NCBI GenBank assembly: GCA_947474755.1
Contig: CANJJE010000003.1
Location: 62,001-126,000, forward strand
DNA: 64,000 bases
Direction: 5' to 3'
Source: Burkholderiales bacterium
Lineage (GTDB): Bacteria; Pseudomonadota; Gammaproteobacteria; Burkholderiales; Burkholderiaceae_C
Positions 22,663-32,166 of this stretch are shown here, in pieces. The first letter of the stretch is position 1, and each line of letters starts with the position of its first letter. The notes under the pieces are model-generated. The model was not told where the DNA came from. It did no database searches and saw only the letters and a program-made list of their open reading frames with translations. The translations under genes and the position numbers were made by a program.

Positions 22663-23808
22663 ATGACGTCCACGGCGCAAGGCCCGGTGGTCGGCCGCAG
22701 GCGAATCGCGGGCCGCGTGGCGCTGGTCGTCGCCGTCCTGGTGATGCACGCCTGCGTGATGCGCAGCATCAACGACAGCCTGATCGGTTTCGATACCGGC
22801 AACAAGCCGGTACGCATCGAGCTGGTGCCCGTGCAGGACATGGCTTTCAGCGCGCCGCCGGTGCCTGCGGCGGCACCGCCGCCGCCAGTCCCCGCGGCGC
22901 CGCCGCGACCCCCACGGCGGGCCACACCCGCGGCAGCAGTGGCATCGGCCCCGGCCGCAGCGGCATCTGTGCCCGAAATAGACACGGCGCTGGCGGCCGG
23001 GCCAGCCGAGCCGCCTGCCAGCGCACCCGAGCCCGTTGCGTCGGTACCGGCTGCGCCGGAGATGCCCGTTGTCGTGGCACCTGCAGCATCGCTGCCGGTG
23101 GTGGCTGCGGCGCCCGCGTCGGCATCGGCATCGGAAACCTTCGGCTGGCCGCCATCGACCCGAATCACTTACGAGCTGACCGGCAACTACCGCGGCGAGG
23201 TCTATGGCAGTGCCCAGGTCGACTGGGTGCGCGTCGGTGAGCGCTATCAGGTGCACCTCGATGTGATCGTCGGCGCCTCGTTCGCGCCGCTCTACTCGCG
23301 CCGCATGAGCAGCGACGGGACGTTGACCGATGCCGGCCTGGTACCCGAGCGCTATGACGAGGAAAGCAAGGCCGCATTCAAGGACCGCAAGCGCGCCAGC
23401 GTCACTCTCGAGCCCGATGCGGTGGTACTGAACAACGGCCTGCGCGTCGAGCGCATACCCGGCGTGCAGGACACCGCCAGTCAGTTCGTGCAGCTCACCT
23501 ATCTGTTCACACGGCAGCCTCAGCTGCTGCAACCGGGGGGCACGATCGAGTTGCCGCTGGCCCTGCCACGCCGGATGAGCGTGTGGACGTATGACATCCG
23601 CGAGTCCGAGCCCGTGTACACCGCGTTTGGGGCCATTGACGCCATCCCGCTGCAGCCTCGCCGCGAGTCGCGCAAGGGCGATGAGCTGTCGGCCACCGTC
23701 TGGTTCGCACCCAGCCTGAAGTACCTGCCCGTGCGCATCCGCATCCAGCAGGATGCCGAGACCTACATCGACCTGATGATCAAGCGGCGGCCGCAGCTGA
23801 TGCAGTAA
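22663..23808 (+). CDS. DUF3108 domain protein with TonB-like anchor and Pro/Ala linker
   Basis: A 381-residue protein with three parts. The first ~30 residues are a basic start and one hydrophobic helix (RVALVVAVLVMHACVM). Residues ~60-165 are a Pro/Ala-rich linker with PPPPVPAAPPRPPRR. The last ~215 residues form the DUF3108 beta-rich domain (ITYELTGNYRGEVYGSAQVDWV...YSRRMSSDGTLTDAGLVPERY...MIKRRPQLMQ). The layout, inner-membrane helix plus long Pro-rich spacer, recalls TonB/TolA, which span the periplasm. Function unknown. It follows the M61 peptidase gene by 26 bases on the same strand. Confidence 0.85.
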   Translation: MTSTAQGPVVGRRRIAGRVALVVAVLVMHACVMRSINDSLIGFDTGNKPVRIELVPVQDMAFSAPPVPAAAPPPPVPAAPPRPPRRATPAAAVASAPAAAASVPEIDTALAAGPAEPPASAPEPVASVPAAPEMPVVVAPAASLPVVAAAPASASASETFGWPPSTRITYELTGNYRGEVYGSAQVDWVRVGERYQVHLDVIVGASFAPLYSRRMSSDGTLTDAGLVPERYDEESKAAFKDRKRASVTLEPDAVVLNNGLRVERIPGVQDTASQFVQLTYLFTRQPQLLQPGGTIELPLALPRRMSVWTYDIRESEPVYTAFGAIDAIPLQPRRESRKGDELSATVWFAPSLKYLPVRIRIQQDAETYIDLMIKRRPQLMQ

Positions 23809-23809
23809 G

Positions 23810-23885
23810 TGCGCCCCCCAGTCGTTTCACTCCTGCCCCCGTGGGGCGTCGTCCGCCTTGGGGCGGCCCGGCGGCGGACAGCGCC
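23810..23885. repeat. Dispersed GC-rich intergenic repeat, copy 1
   Basis: A stretch directly after the stop codon of the DUF3108 gene that resembles a second copy at 60839-60916. Both begin with CCCCCCAGTCG (here 23814-23824), then a short variable part, CTCCTGC and a C-run followed by G-runs and GGCGGCC-type sequence. Each copy starts within ten bases of a TAA stop. A related element is familiar from Burkholderiales genomes, but copy number here cannot be tested. Confidence 0.6.
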
Positions 23886-23928
23886 CCCGTTCGCTAAAGT
23901 CGATCATCCTTGGTTTGCAGAGATTGCC

Positions 23929-24717
23929 ATGCCCCACGAATTCATCCTCGCCAACACCGTGGGCGACGGCCCGTTGAAGACCGGGCTGATCACGCTGAAC
24001 CGGCCGAAGCAGCTCAATGCGCTGAACGATGGCCTGATGAGCGAGCTGGGCGCGGCGCTGCAGGCCTTCGATGCCGACGAGGGCATCGGCTGCATCGTCA
24101 TCACCGGCAGCGAGAAGGCGTTTGCCGCTGGCGCAGACATCGGCGCGATGGCGACGCTGACTTATATGGAGGCCTACAAGGGTGACTTCATCACCCGCAA
24201 CTGGGAAACGCTGCGCGGCGTGCGCAAACCGGTGATCGCGGCCGTGGCGGGTTTCGCGTTGGGTGGCGGCTGCGAGCTGGCGATGATGTGCGACTTCATC
24301 ATCGCGGCTGACACCGCGAAGTTCGGCCAGCCCGAGATCAAGCTCGGCATCATCCCCGGCGCAGGTGGCACGCAGCGGCTGCCGCGTGCCATTGGCAAGG
24401 CCAAGGCCATGGACATGGTGCTGACCGGGCGCATGATGGATGCGGGCGAGGCCGAGCGGGCCGGCCTGGTGTCACGCGTGGTGCCGGCGGCCGAACTGCT
24501 CACGGTCGCGCTGGCAGCAGCCCAAGACATCTGCGAATTCAGCGGGCCCAGCGTGATGATGGCCAAGGAGTGCGTCAACCGAGCCTTCGAAGGCTCTCTG
24601 GCCGACGGCGTCAGCTACGAGCGCCGGATGTTCCACTCGCTGTTCGCGACCGAAGACCAGAAGGAAGGCATGGACGCCTTCGTCAACAAGCGCAAGCCGG
24701 TGTTCAAGCACAGATAG
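23929..24717 (+). CDS. Enoyl-CoA hydratase
   Basis: A 262-residue crotonase-family protein that hydrates trans-2-enoyl-CoA to 3-hydroxyacyl-CoA in fatty-acid breakdown. The oxyanion hole and both catalytic glutamates are present with the usual 20-residue spacing: Glu116 in [11 protein letters not shown] and Glu136 in [23 protein letters not shown] near residue 65 is the acyl-CoA binding stretch. It is of the single-domain PaaF/ECHS1 kind, and sits alone with no other beta-oxidation genes in the window. Start ATG 23929; the frame is open upstream across the dispersed repeat, which is not coding. Confidence 0.94.
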   Translation: MPHEFILANTVGDGPLKTGLITLNRPKQLNALNDGLMSELGAALQAFDADEGIGCIVITGSEKAFAAGADIGAMATLTYMEAYKGDFITRNWETLRGVRKPVIAAVAGFALGGGCELAMMCDFIIAADTAKFGQPEIKLGIIPGAGGTQRLPRAIGKAKAMDMVLTGRMMDAGEAERAGLVSRVVPAAELLTVALAAAQDICEFSGPSVMMAKECVNRAFEGSLADGVSYERRMFHSLFATEDQKEGMDAFVNKRKPVFKHR

Positions 24718-24728
24718 ATGCCATGGTG

Positions 24729-25018
24729 CTGCCGAGGGCATGGGGTGACCGGCTCCGCTCGTGTCCCCCGGGCCGGTTGACTGCCCAGGAGCTTGGAGAC
24801 GAGTAGATCCGGCCCTCCTCCTTTACCTCGCTGCGCCGGTCACCCCACGCCCTCGGCAGCTGGCACCACCGTTGCACACCAAGCATCACCCCTGCGGACG
24901 CTTCGGTGGTGGCAGGAGCGCTGCGGTGGGTCGCTGTGTGGAGTGAAGTAAAGGGGGAGAGTCGGGCGCAGCCCGGCTCGGAGGACATGAACGGAATACA
25001 GCGGCCCACCGCAGCGCT
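24729..25018. repeat. Non-coding block with two nested long inverted-repeat pairs
   Basis: The 403 bases between the enoyl-CoA hydratase and lysS (24718-25120) hold no supported gene. Pair 1: 24729-24753 is the reverse complement of 24835-24859, 24 of 25 matching. Pair 2: 24917-24937 pairs with 24998-25018, 20 of 21 matching. An inner GTAAAGGGGGAG-type sequence occurs near 24948 and a related complement near 24812-24826. The pattern suggests a structured intergenic repeat element or a bidirectional terminator between the convergent genes on either side. Confidence 0.7.
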
Positions 25019-25120
25019 CGCGCGCTGACACCAGCTGAATCAGATTCGAGACTGCGCCGCCACCTGCTGAAGAGGCAGCAGGATGTCATCAGCACGGCTG
25101 ATCATGTGTGCCTCGCGCGT

Positions 25121-26683
25121 TCAACCTTCCTTGCGCAGCGACGGAAACAGGATCACGTCGCGGATGCTCGGGCTGTCGGTGATGAGCATCATCAGCCGGT
25201 CGATGCCGATGCCGCAGCCACCGGTCGGCGGCATGCCGATTTCCAGTGCACGGATGAAGTCGGCGTCGTAGTACATCGCCTCCTCGTCGCCGGCTTCCTT
25301 GTTGGCCGCCTGCGCCTGGAAGCGCGCGGCCTGGTCTTCGGCGTCGTTCAGCTCGGAAAACCCGTTGGCGTATTCGCGACCGGTGATGAACAGCTCGAAG
25401 CGCTCGGTGATCGCGGGGTCGGTGTCCGAGGCGCGGGCCAGTGGCGACACCTCCACCGGGTAGTCGATGATGAAGGTCGGGTTCCACAGCTGCGCCTCGA
25501 CCACCGCCTCGAACAGGCCGAACTGAAGCTCGGGCAGCTTCCAGTGCGCAGGGGGCTCTTCGCCCAGTGACTTCAGCCTGGCGTGCAGCACCTGCACATT
25601 GCCCGCTTCCTCGGTGCTCAGACCTGCGTGGGCCACCAGCGAATCGCGCACCGTCAGGCGCGTGAACGGCGCGTCCAGATCGACGGTCCTGCCCCCATAG
25701 CTCAGCGTGGCCGAACCGGTGGCGCCACGCGCCGCGTGGCGCAGCACCTGCTCGGTGTAGTCCATCAGGTCATGGTGATTCCAGTAGGCGGCGTAGAACT
25801 CCATCATCGTGAATTCGGGGTTGTGCCGCACGCTGATGCCTTCGTTGCGGAAGCTTCGATTGATCTCGAACACCCGCTCGAAGCCGCCGACGATCAAGCG
25901 CTTCAGGTACAGCTCGGGCGCGATGCGCAGGAACATCTGCTGGTCGAGCGCGTTGTGGTGGGTGACGAAGGGCTTCGCGTTCGCGCCGCCGGGAATCGGG
26001 TGCAGCATCGGCGTCTCGACTTCCATGAAACCATGGTCGACCATGAACTGGCGAATCGAGCTCAGCGCCTTGCTGCGAGCGGTGAAGCGCGCCCGGGCGG
26101 CATCGTCGGTGATCAGGTCGACATAGCGCTGGCGGTACTTCTGCTCCTGGTCGCTCATGCCGTGGAACTTGTCAGGCAGCGGCCGCAAGCTCTTGGTCAG
26201 CAGGCGCAAAGTGGTCACGCGCACCGACAGCTCGCCGGTCTTGGTCCTGAACAGCACCCCCTCGGCGCCGAGGATGTCGCCCAGGTCGAGGTGCTTGAAA
26301 GATTCATAGGCCGTCTCGCCCAGCGCATCCCTGGTGACGAACAGCTGGATGCGCCCGCCGGTGGTACCGAGCGAGCCGTCCTGCAAGGTGCAGAAGCTGG
26401 CCTTGCCCATCACCCGCTTCAGCAGCATCCGGCCGGCCACGCTGACCGTGCGGTTCAGCGTTTCGAGTTCCTCGTGGCCATGCTCACCGTGGCTCGCGAC
26501 CAGTTCAGCGGCACGGTTCGCGGGCTTGAAGTCGTTCGGGAAGGCGACACCTCCACCGGCTTTCGCGGACTCGCGAATCGCAGCCAGCTTCTCGCGGCGT
26601 TCGGTGATCAGCTGGTTCTCGTCCGCCGCAGGGCCTGAGATGGTGGGCGCGGTCGGCGCGGAGGGGGCGTGGTCTGCAGTCAT
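25121..26683 (-). CDS. lysS: Lysyl-tRNA synthetase, class II
   Basis: Charges tRNA-Lys in the cytosol. 520 residues. An N-terminal OB-fold anticodon-binding domain ([23 protein letters not shown]) comes after ~45 unconserved residues. The class II catalytic core has motif 1 around [24 protein letters not shown], motif 2 in [20 protein letters not shown], and motif 3 in [26 protein letters not shown]. The start is taken at ATG 26683 (MTADHAPSA); the frame stays open for another 148 codons upstream but that is not coding. It converges on the inverted-repeat block. Confidence 0.97.
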   Translation of the reverse strand: MTADHAPSAPTAPTISGPAADENQLITERREKLAAIRESAKAGGGVAFPNDFKPANRAAELVASHGEHGHEELETLNRTVSVAGRMLLKRVMGKASFCTLQDGSLGTTGGRIQLFVTRDALGETAYESFKHLDLGDILGAEGVLFRTKTGELSVRVTTLRLLTKSLRPLPDKFHGMSDQEQKYRQRYVDLITDDAARARFTARSKALSSIRQFMVDHGFMEVETPMLHPIPGGANAKPFVTHHNALDQQMFLRIAPELYLKRLIVGGFERVFEINRSFRNEGISVRHNPEFTMMEFYAAYWNHHDLMDYTEQVLRHAARGATGSATLSYGGRTVDLDAPFTRLTVRDSLVAHAGLSTEEAGNVQVLHARLKSLGEEPPAHWKLPELQFGLFEAVVEAQLWNPTFIIDYPVEVSPLARASDTDPAITERFELFITGREYANGFSELNDAEDQAARFQAQAANKEAGDEEAMYYDADFIRALEIGMPPTGGCGIGIDRLMMLITDSPSIRDVILFPSLRKEG

Positions 26684-27011
26684 GGGGGCCGTGCTCGGTG
26701 GGATCGTCGATTTTAGGTTGGGGCCTTGCGGACCATGCGCCGACCTCGCCCCTAGAATGATTTGAATGCTCAAACATGGCCACGCCGACACTGCGCAATG
26801 ACAGCTCGCGTTGGCGCTGTGGCTTTGCGCTGTCGGCGTGATGGGCCGACCGTATGAGCAGTCACGGGGAGACGCTGGCCTTGCCTGTGGAGAATGACGG
26901 CATCGCTGCCCACCCGGCAACCGGCGAACGCTGTGTGTTGCGCGGCGGGGTGTGCTGGCCAGCGACGGAAATGGTGGCTTGAGGGATCTCTGATCCGTCT
27001 CGCTCGTCCTC
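26684..27011. other. Divergent intergenic region between lysS and the polysaccharide locus
   Basis: 328 bases with no recognised gene. It must hold the lysS promoter (minus) and the promoter of the polysaccharide run (plus). -10-like hexamers are ATTTTA at 26710-26715 (TAAAAT on the minus strand) and TAGAAT at 26753-26758 on the plus strand; neither has a convincing -35. A strong hairpin is present: CACGCCGACACTGCGCA (26781-26797) pairs with TTGCGCTGTCGGCGTG (26825-26840), with further pairing in its loop. A 42-codon frame at 26854-26982 lacks a ribosome site. Confidence 0.5.
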
Positions 27012-27788
27012 ATGCGCCATGCAGACCGCTGGATCGAAAGCAAATATGTGCGGCGCCGGGGCCGCTTGCGGGCTTCTCGCGATGGCGCTGAAGTCGGTGT
27101 CGGCTCGCGGCTGATCACCGACCGCATCGCGGCGCTTTACGACGAGCACCTGCCCCGCTACGCCCGCGGTCGGCTGATCGATCTGGGCTGCGGCAAGGCA
27201 CCGCTGTACGGTTGCTACCGCAGCCATGTCGATGAGGTCATCTGCGTGGACTGGCCGCAGTCGGTACACGCCCTCCCAGATCGGTGGAGCTACCTCGATC
27301 TGGAAGCGGATCTGTCCCAGCCGCTGCCCTGTGCGAGTGGGAGCTTCGACACGATCATCCTGTCCGATGTGCTGGAACACGTGCCGACGCCTGAGGCGCT
27401 GTGGTCCGAGATGGCGCGCCTGCTGACCCCCGGCGGCCACGTTTTGCTGAACACGCCCTTCCTGTACGGCATCCATGAGGCACCCCACGACTACGGCCGC
27501 TACACCGAGTACGCGCTGCGGCGTTTCGCGTCACAGGCCGGGCTGGAGGTGTCGCTGCTGCTGCCGATCGGCGGCAGCCTGCACGTGCTGGCCGATCTGC
27601 TGGCCAAGCATCTGGCGCAGCTGCCGATCGTCGGTAGCGCCCTGGCCTCGACCGCCCAGGGCGTCGTTGCGCTGCTCGACCGCAGCCGCGTCGGCCAGCA
27701 CGTTTGCGCGCGCACCGGCCCGCGGTTTCCGCTGGGCTATTTCATGGTGGCCCGGCGCTCGGTGGCGGCGGCTGCTGCGGTCGGATGA
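27012..27788 (+). CDS. SAM-dependent methyltransferase, first gene of the polysaccharide run
   Basis: A 258-residue class I (Rossmann-fold) methyltransferase. Motif I is [15 protein letters not shown] near residue 55; an acidic residue ends strand 2 (VICVDWP). [23 protein letters not shown] is motif IV and [23 protein letters not shown] follows, all typical of sugar or lipid O-methyltransferases of the Methyltransf_11 kind. The substrate is likely a sugar residue or a lipid-linked precursor given the neighbours. Start ATG 27012. The flippase gene starts within its stop codon (ATGA). Confidence 0.85.
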   Translation: MRHADRWIESKYVRRRGRLRASRDGAEVGVGSRLITDRIAALYDEHLPRYARGRLIDLGCGKAPLYGCYRSHVDEVICVDWPQSVHALPDRWSYLDLEADLSQPLPCASGSFDTIILSDVLEHVPTPEALWSEMARLLTPGGHVLLNTPFLYGIHEAPHDYGRYTEYALRRFASQAGLEVSLLLPIGGSLHVLADLLAKHLAQLPIVGSALASTAQGVVALLDRSRVGQHVCARTGPRFPLGYFMVARRSVAAAAAVG

Positions 27789-28981
27789 GGCCGTCGCTGC
27801 GCGCGTTGTCGACTTACGTCGCGGCCCGCGTCATCCCGGCGATCGCGTCGATGGCGCTGACCTTTCTGTGCATCGATGCGCTGCGCCCCGAGGACTACGC
27901 GAGCTACAGCCTGACGCTGCTGGCCGCGGGCGTCGCTGCGGGTTTCGTCGGCGGGATCAGTGCCCAGGCGATGCTGCGCCATGCGCGGGAGCTGTCCGAG
28001 CCGGCCTTGCGGCGCGGGCTGCTCGGACTGCCCCTGCTCGCATCAGCCCTGGCCTGCCCGCTGGTCGCGGCCTACCTGTCCTGGCAAGGCCAGTGGTCGG
28101 CGGCGGCACTGATCGCGATCGCGTCGATCCCGGCGATAGCCATCATGGACACCCGGCGCTGCCTGTTCGTCGCCGGGGCCCGCGCCGATGCCGTGTTTGC
28201 GCTCGACGCATGGCGGGCGGGCCTCGCCTTGCTGCTGACTTTCGTTCTGCTGCACCTGTGGGGCGCACGCGCAGAGTCACCGTTGCTGGCTCAAGGGCTG
28301 TCGGTGCTGGCCTGCCTGATGCTGGTGGGCAGCAGGCGTGCCGCCCTGGTTTCCACGGGCAGTCGAACCATCGATGCCCGGTACGTGGGCTACGGTGTCG
28401 GCCTGGCAGGATGGATGGCAGTGGTCGTCGCGCTGTCGTTGGCGGAGCGCTCGGTGGTGGCGGTGGCCTCGGGGCTGGCTGCGAGCGGCCGCTACGCCGC
28501 GCAGGCCGATGTCATCAATGCGGTGTTCGCGGCCCTCGGCAGTGCGCTAGCGCAGGCAATGATGCCGGCTTACCTGGCGCAGGCAGCTGCGCCTGACGCC
28601 GCCGCCCTGCGGCGTTTGTGCCGACTCGCGCTGCTCGGTGTTCTGGCGATCGCCGGCTTGTGCCTTGTCCTGGGGGGCGCATTGTCGGCATCGGGCCTCG
28701 GGCAGGTTTCGGCTGCGTTGAACGATGACATGCCAACCGCCCTGGTACTCGTCGCAGCGGGTGCGCTGTGGACCGCTGCGGGCTTCGTGCAGAAGCCGAT
28801 CGAGTTGCGTGGCCGCACGCACTGGCTTTTTGCCGGAGTGGCCTTGTCGCTGCTGCTCTTCCTGCTGATCGCACCGTCCCTGGCCGAGCGGCATGGGCCG
28901 ATCGGCGTGGCTACGGCCAAGCTGATCGCGGGGCTGGCCTACATCGGCATGGCCTGGCTTCTGTGTCGGGTCCGCCGATGA
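27785..28981 (+). CDS. Polysaccharide flippase/oligosaccharide transporter (Wzx-like)
   Basis: A 398-residue integral membrane protein with about 10-12 hydrophobic helices, resembling the MOP-family Wzx/RfbX flippases. STYVAARVIPAIASMALTFLCIDALRPEDYASYSLTLL at the N-terminus is the usual first-helix pair of these proteins (PEDYAxY-type motif). It should flip undecaprenyl-linked oligosaccharide across the inner membrane. Start ATG 27785 overlaps the methyltransferase stop; the next gene overlaps its own stop (ATGA), making a chain of coupled genes. Confidence 0.75.
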   Translation: MRPSLRALSTYVAARVIPAIASMALTFLCIDALRPEDYASYSLTLLAAGVAAGFVGGISAQAMLRHARELSEPALRRGLLGLPLLASALACPLVAAYLSWQGQWSAAALIAIASIPAIAIMDTRRCLFVAGARADAVFALDAWRAGLALLLTFVLLHLWGARAESPLLAQGLSVLACLMLVGSRRAALVSTGSRTIDARYVGYGVGLAGWMAVVVALSLAERSVVAVASGLAASGRYAAQADVINAVFAALGSALAQAMMPAYLAQAAAPDAAALRRLCRLALLGVLAIAGLCLVLGGALSASGLGQVSAALNDDMPTALVLVAAGALWTAAGFVQKPIELRGRTHWLFAGVALSLLLFLLIAPSLAERHGPIGVATAKLIAGLAYIGMAWLLCRVRR

Positions 28982-29967
28982 CATTCGCGGTGGTCATCGT
29001 CAACTGGAACGGCGCGACCGATACGCTGGCCTGCCTGGATTCACTGTATGCCGGCTCCGACCGCGCACTGGCCATCATCGTCGACAACGGGTCGACCGAC
29101 GATTCCGTCTTGCGGATCACGAACGCGCTGGTACGGCGCGGGATCGAGCCGCTGCACACCACGGCCGCCGCGCTGCCCGCGCAGCCGGGCAATGTACGGG
29201 CGCTGCTGATCGAAGCCGGCGAGAACCTCGGCTTCGCCGCTGGCTGCAACGTCGGGCTGCGCGCTGCCGCAGCGATGGCCTGTGAGGTCACGGTGTTCCT
29301 GAACAACGACACGGTGGTCGAAGTCGATGCGCTCGATCGCATCGAGGCGCGTCTCAGGATCGACCCCGCGTGCTACGCCTGCCTGCCGATGCTGACGGTG
29401 TACGGCAGCGACCGCATCTGGAACTGCGGCGGTTCGGTCTACCCGATCGGTGTGCGTCGCTATCACCTGGCAGGTCGGCCTCGCGCCGAGGGCGCGCAGC
29501 GCCACGAGATCGCGTGCAGCTTTTTCACCGGCTGCTGCTTCGCGGTTCGCACGGCCGAGTTCACCGCCCGAGGCGGGTTCTCCGAGCGCTTCTTTTTCGG
29601 CGAGGAAGACTTCGAACTCTCGCTGTGGATGCGCGATCGTGGGCTGACGGCGGTGTGCCTCACGACAGCGGTGGTCGAGCACAAGGTCAGCGCGGCGTTC
29701 AATGCAGCGGCGGGCCCGCGCCAGAATGCCAAGGTGTTCATCTACTACCTCAACCGATTCATCCACATGCGCCTGCGCTTCGGTGCGCTGCGCTGGTGGT
29801 TCTGGGTGACCGCCTACCTGCCCTATGTTGCAGTGCTGCTGTGGCGCAGCGGCAGCTGGTCACCGGGCGAATTGAGCGCGTTTCTGCGGCGTCTCGTGCG
29901 TCGGGCGCGGACCATGGATCGCGTGACACGCGATGACTTCGAAGCGGTGATGGCGGGTCGGCTGTGA
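28978..29967 (+). CDS. Glycosyltransferase family 2 (rhamnosyltransferase-like)
   Basis: A 329-residue GT-A enzyme. It has VVIVNWNGATDTLACLDSL at the N-terminus, ADP-like acidic residues in VDNGSTDDS, the metal-binding region VFLNNDTVVEVDALDRI (DxD-like NND) and the later FFFGEEDFELSLWMRDRG with the proposed catalytic acidic pair. This arrangement is found in WbbL-type rhamnosyltransferases and related enzymes. The C-terminal ~70 residues are amphipathic and may associate with the membrane. dTDP-rhamnose genes nearby make rhamnose a possible donor sugar. Start ATG 28978 overlaps the flippase stop. Confidence 0.85.
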   Translation: MTFAVVIVNWNGATDTLACLDSLYAGSDRALAIIVDNGSTDDSVLRITNALVRRGIEPLHTTAAALPAQPGNVRALLIEAGENLGFAAGCNVGLRAAAAMACEVTVFLNNDTVVEVDALDRIEARLRIDPACYACLPMLTVYGSDRIWNCGGSVYPIGVRRYHLAGRPRAEGAQRHEIACSFFTGCCFAVRTAEFTARGGFSERFFFGEEDFELSLWMRDRGLTAVCLTTAVVEHKVSAAFNAAAGPRQNAKVFIYYLNRFIHMRLRFGALRWWFWVTAYLPYVAVLLWRSGSWSPGELSAFLRRLVRRARTMDRVTRDDFEAVMAGRL

Positions 29968-31109
29968 GTGCGCAGCTGCGCGTCGACAAGGGACCTCACT
30001 GCCAGCTGCTGATGCTCGCGCCGGCCAGCGTGATCCATACCCAGCGCTGGGTGGAGGCGCTGCACGAGCGTGGCGTTCAACTGGTGCTGGCGACCCAGCA
30101 TGACGAAGGGTCGTGGCGAGCGCCGGTCGGCGTGCGGGTCGTGCGCCTGCCGCACCAGGGAACAGCAGGCTACTTTCGAAATGTGCCCGCGCTGAGACGG
30201 CTGCTGCGCGAGGTGCGGCCCGACCTGCTCAGCGCGCACTACGCCAGCGGCTACGGCACCACGGCGGCATGGAGCGGCTTCCGACCCTGGTTGCTGTCGG
30301 TCTGGGGCAGCGATGTCTACGACTTTCCGTATGAGGGTCGACTCCAGGGCTGGCTATTGCGCCGCAACCTGCGCCAGGCCGATGCGGTGGCATCGACCAG
30401 CGAGGCGATGGCACGGCAGGTGCGCCGTCTGGTGCCTGACATCGGCACGGTCGAGGTGACCCCGTTCGGCATCGACACCGGGCGTTTCGCGCCGCAGCCT
30501 CAGGTCCACGAAGGCATCGTCATCGGCACCGTGAAGACGCTGGCGCCGAAGTACGGCATCGATCTGCTGCTGCGGGCCTTTGCACAGGTGCTGGCGGCTT
30601 CGGACCCGAGCACCGCGCTGTCGCTCGTCATCGTTGGTGACGGCCCGCAGCGCGCCGAGCTGGAGGCGTTGAGCGCCGCGCTGGGCATCGCAGCGCAGGT
30701 GCGTTTCGTCGGTGCCGTTTCGCATGCCGAGGTGCCGCAGTGGTTGAACCGCTTCGACCTGTACGTGGCCGCGAGTCGGCTCGACAGCGAGAGCTTCGGC
30801 GTCGCGGTGCTCGAAGCCTCGGCCTGCGGTCTGCCAGTGGTGGTCAGTGATGTCGGTGGCTTGCCCGAGGTGGTGGTGCAGGGCGAGACCGGCTGGGTCG
30901 TCGCGCGCGAAGACGTGGCGTCCTTGGCTGCGGCCATCCAGCGCCTGATCAGCGACCCCGACACATGCAGCCGTCTCGGCGCAGCCGGGCGGAAACGGGT
31001 GCTCGCGCACTATGAGTGGCAGCACAGCGTCGATGCGATGCTGCGCTGCTTCGACGCCATCATCGCGCGCCACGCATCACGATCCGCCACGACGGCGAAC
31101 ATGCTGTGA
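29964..31109 (+). CDS. Glycosyltransferase family 4
   Basis: A 381-residue GT-B fold enzyme. The N-terminal half begins LMLAPASVIHTQRWVEALHERGVQLVLAT; the C-terminal half has VIVGDGPQRAELEALSAALG, VRFVGAVSHAEVPQWL and DSESFGVAVLEASACGLPVVVSDVGGLPEVV, the E-x7-E nucleotide-sugar-binding motif of family 4. Donor and acceptor cannot be read from sequence. Start is GTG 29964 overlapping the upstream stop (GTGA). The next glycosyltransferase also starts at an overlapping GTG. Confidence 0.9.
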   Translation: MSAQLRVDKGPHCQLLMLAPASVIHTQRWVEALHERGVQLVLATQHDEGSWRAPVGVRVVRLPHQGTAGYFRNVPALRRLLREVRPDLLSAHYASGYGTTAAWSGFRPWLLSVWGSDVYDFPYEGRLQGWLLRRNLRQADAVASTSEAMARQVRRLVPDIGTVEVTPFGIDTGRFAPQPQVHEGIVIGTVKTLAPKYGIDLLLRAFAQVLAASDPSTALSLVIVGDGPQRAELEALSAALGIAAQVRFVGAVSHAEVPQWLNRFDLYVAASRLDSESFGVAVLEASACGLPVVVSDVGGLPEVVVQGETGWVVAREDVASLAAAIQRLISDPDTCSRLGAAGRKRVLAHYEWQHSVDAMLRCFDAIIARHASRSATTANML

Positions 31110-32143
31110 CGACCGTCGTGATGCACACCGTCAGCGTGATCGTGCCTTGTCGCAATGAGCGCGACCACATTGCCTCGTTCTGCGCCGATCTGGGGCGCCA
31201 GGTACTTCCTGACGGCTGGGCACTGCAGGTGCTGATCGCCGATGGCCAGAGCGACGATGGCACGCGCGAGCTGCTGCACTCGCTGTGCGCCGATGACCCG
31301 CGCCTGCAGCTGATCGACAACCCGCAGCGCATCGTCTCCACAGGGCTGAACCGGGCGATCGATGCGGCGCGCGGCGAGGTGATCGTGCGCATGGATGTGC
31401 ACACCGCCTACGCACCCGACTACATCGCCGAGTGCCTGGCTGCGTTGCAGGCGACAGGGGCCACCTGTGTGGGTGGGCCCTGGCGACCGGTTGGCGACGG
31501 CTGGCCGCAGGCGGCGATCGCTCTGGCGTTTCAAAGCCGATTCGGCTCCGGTGGCGCGGCCTCCCGGCGCGTCGATTTCAGCGGCCCTGTCGACACGGTG
31601 TATCTGGGGGCCTGGCGCCGCGAGGATCTGCTGCGACTCGGCGGCTTCGACGAGTCGCTGGTGCGCAATCAGGACGACGAGCTGAACCTGCGCGTCGCGC
31701 GCAGCGGCGGCGGTGTCTGGCAAAGCGCGACCATCCGCTCGAGCTATGCGCCGCGCGGCTCGTTCGCGGCACTGTTCCGCCAGTTTCACCAGTACGGCTA
31801 CTGGAAGGTGCCGGTGATCCGCAAGCATCGGCTGCCCGCGTCGCCTCGGCATCTGGCGCCGTTCGCCTTCGTGGCCGGGCTCGGCGTGCTGTCCGCCCTG
31901 GCGCCGTGGTCGATGCCGGCGCGTGCCGCACTGGTCGGGGTGCTCGGTGTCTATGCGTTGACAGTGCTCTTCAATGGCGCCGCGCTCGCGCGTGCACCGC
32001 ATCGTCTGCGCGATGCGGTGGGTATCGCCGCGGCCATCGCCTGCATGCATCTGGGTTATGGCCTGGGCTTTGGACGCGCGCTGGTCGAACTGCTCGTCTT
32101 GCGGCGCATGCCTGGCGCAGCAGCCACGCGCCTGACCCGCTGA
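31106..32143 (+). CDS. Glycosyltransferase family 2, ExoA-like, with C-terminal membrane helices
   Basis: A 345-residue protein. The GT-A domain carries VSVIVPCRNERDHIASF, IADGQSDDGTRELL, MDVHTAYAPDYI (DxH/DxD metal site) and FDESLVRNQDDELNLRV (catalytic acidic region, then QDDELNLR), as in the succinoglycan glucosyltransferase ExoA. The last ~100 residues contain at least two membrane helices (FAFVAGLGVLSALAPW and AALVGVLGVYALTVLFNGA). It is thus probably membrane-bound and works on lipid-linked sugar. Start GTG 31106 overlaps the preceding stop. Confidence 0.87.
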   Translation: MTTVVMHTVSVIVPCRNERDHIASFCADLGRQVLPDGWALQVLIADGQSDDGTRELLHSLCADDPRLQLIDNPQRIVSTGLNRAIDAARGEVIVRMDVHTAYAPDYIAECLAALQATGATCVGGPWRPVGDGWPQAAIALAFQSRFGSGGAASRRVDFSGPVDTVYLGAWRREDLLRLGGFDESLVRNQDDELNLRVARSGGGVWQSATIRSSYAPRGSFAALFRQFHQYGYWKVPVIRKHRLPASPRHLAPFAFVAGLGVLSALAPWSMPARAALVGVLGVYALTVLFNGAALARAPHRLRDAVGIAAAIACMHLGYGLGFGRALVELLVLRRMPGAAATRLTR

Positions 32144-32166
32144 CGTGATGCGCTGACAATTCGCCC

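Noticed and set aside
23809-23928. Extended N-terminus of the enoyl-CoA hydratase
   Set aside because: The upstream codons run through the dispersed repeat, and the family starts at ATG 23929.
24718-25120. Possible insertion sequence remnant
   Set aside because: There are long inverted repeats but no transposase fragment or target duplication; kept only as a repeat block.
26684-27127. 148-codon N-terminal extension of lysS
   Set aside because: The extra part overlaps the next gene's region and has no similarity to LysS; ATG 26683 gives normal length.
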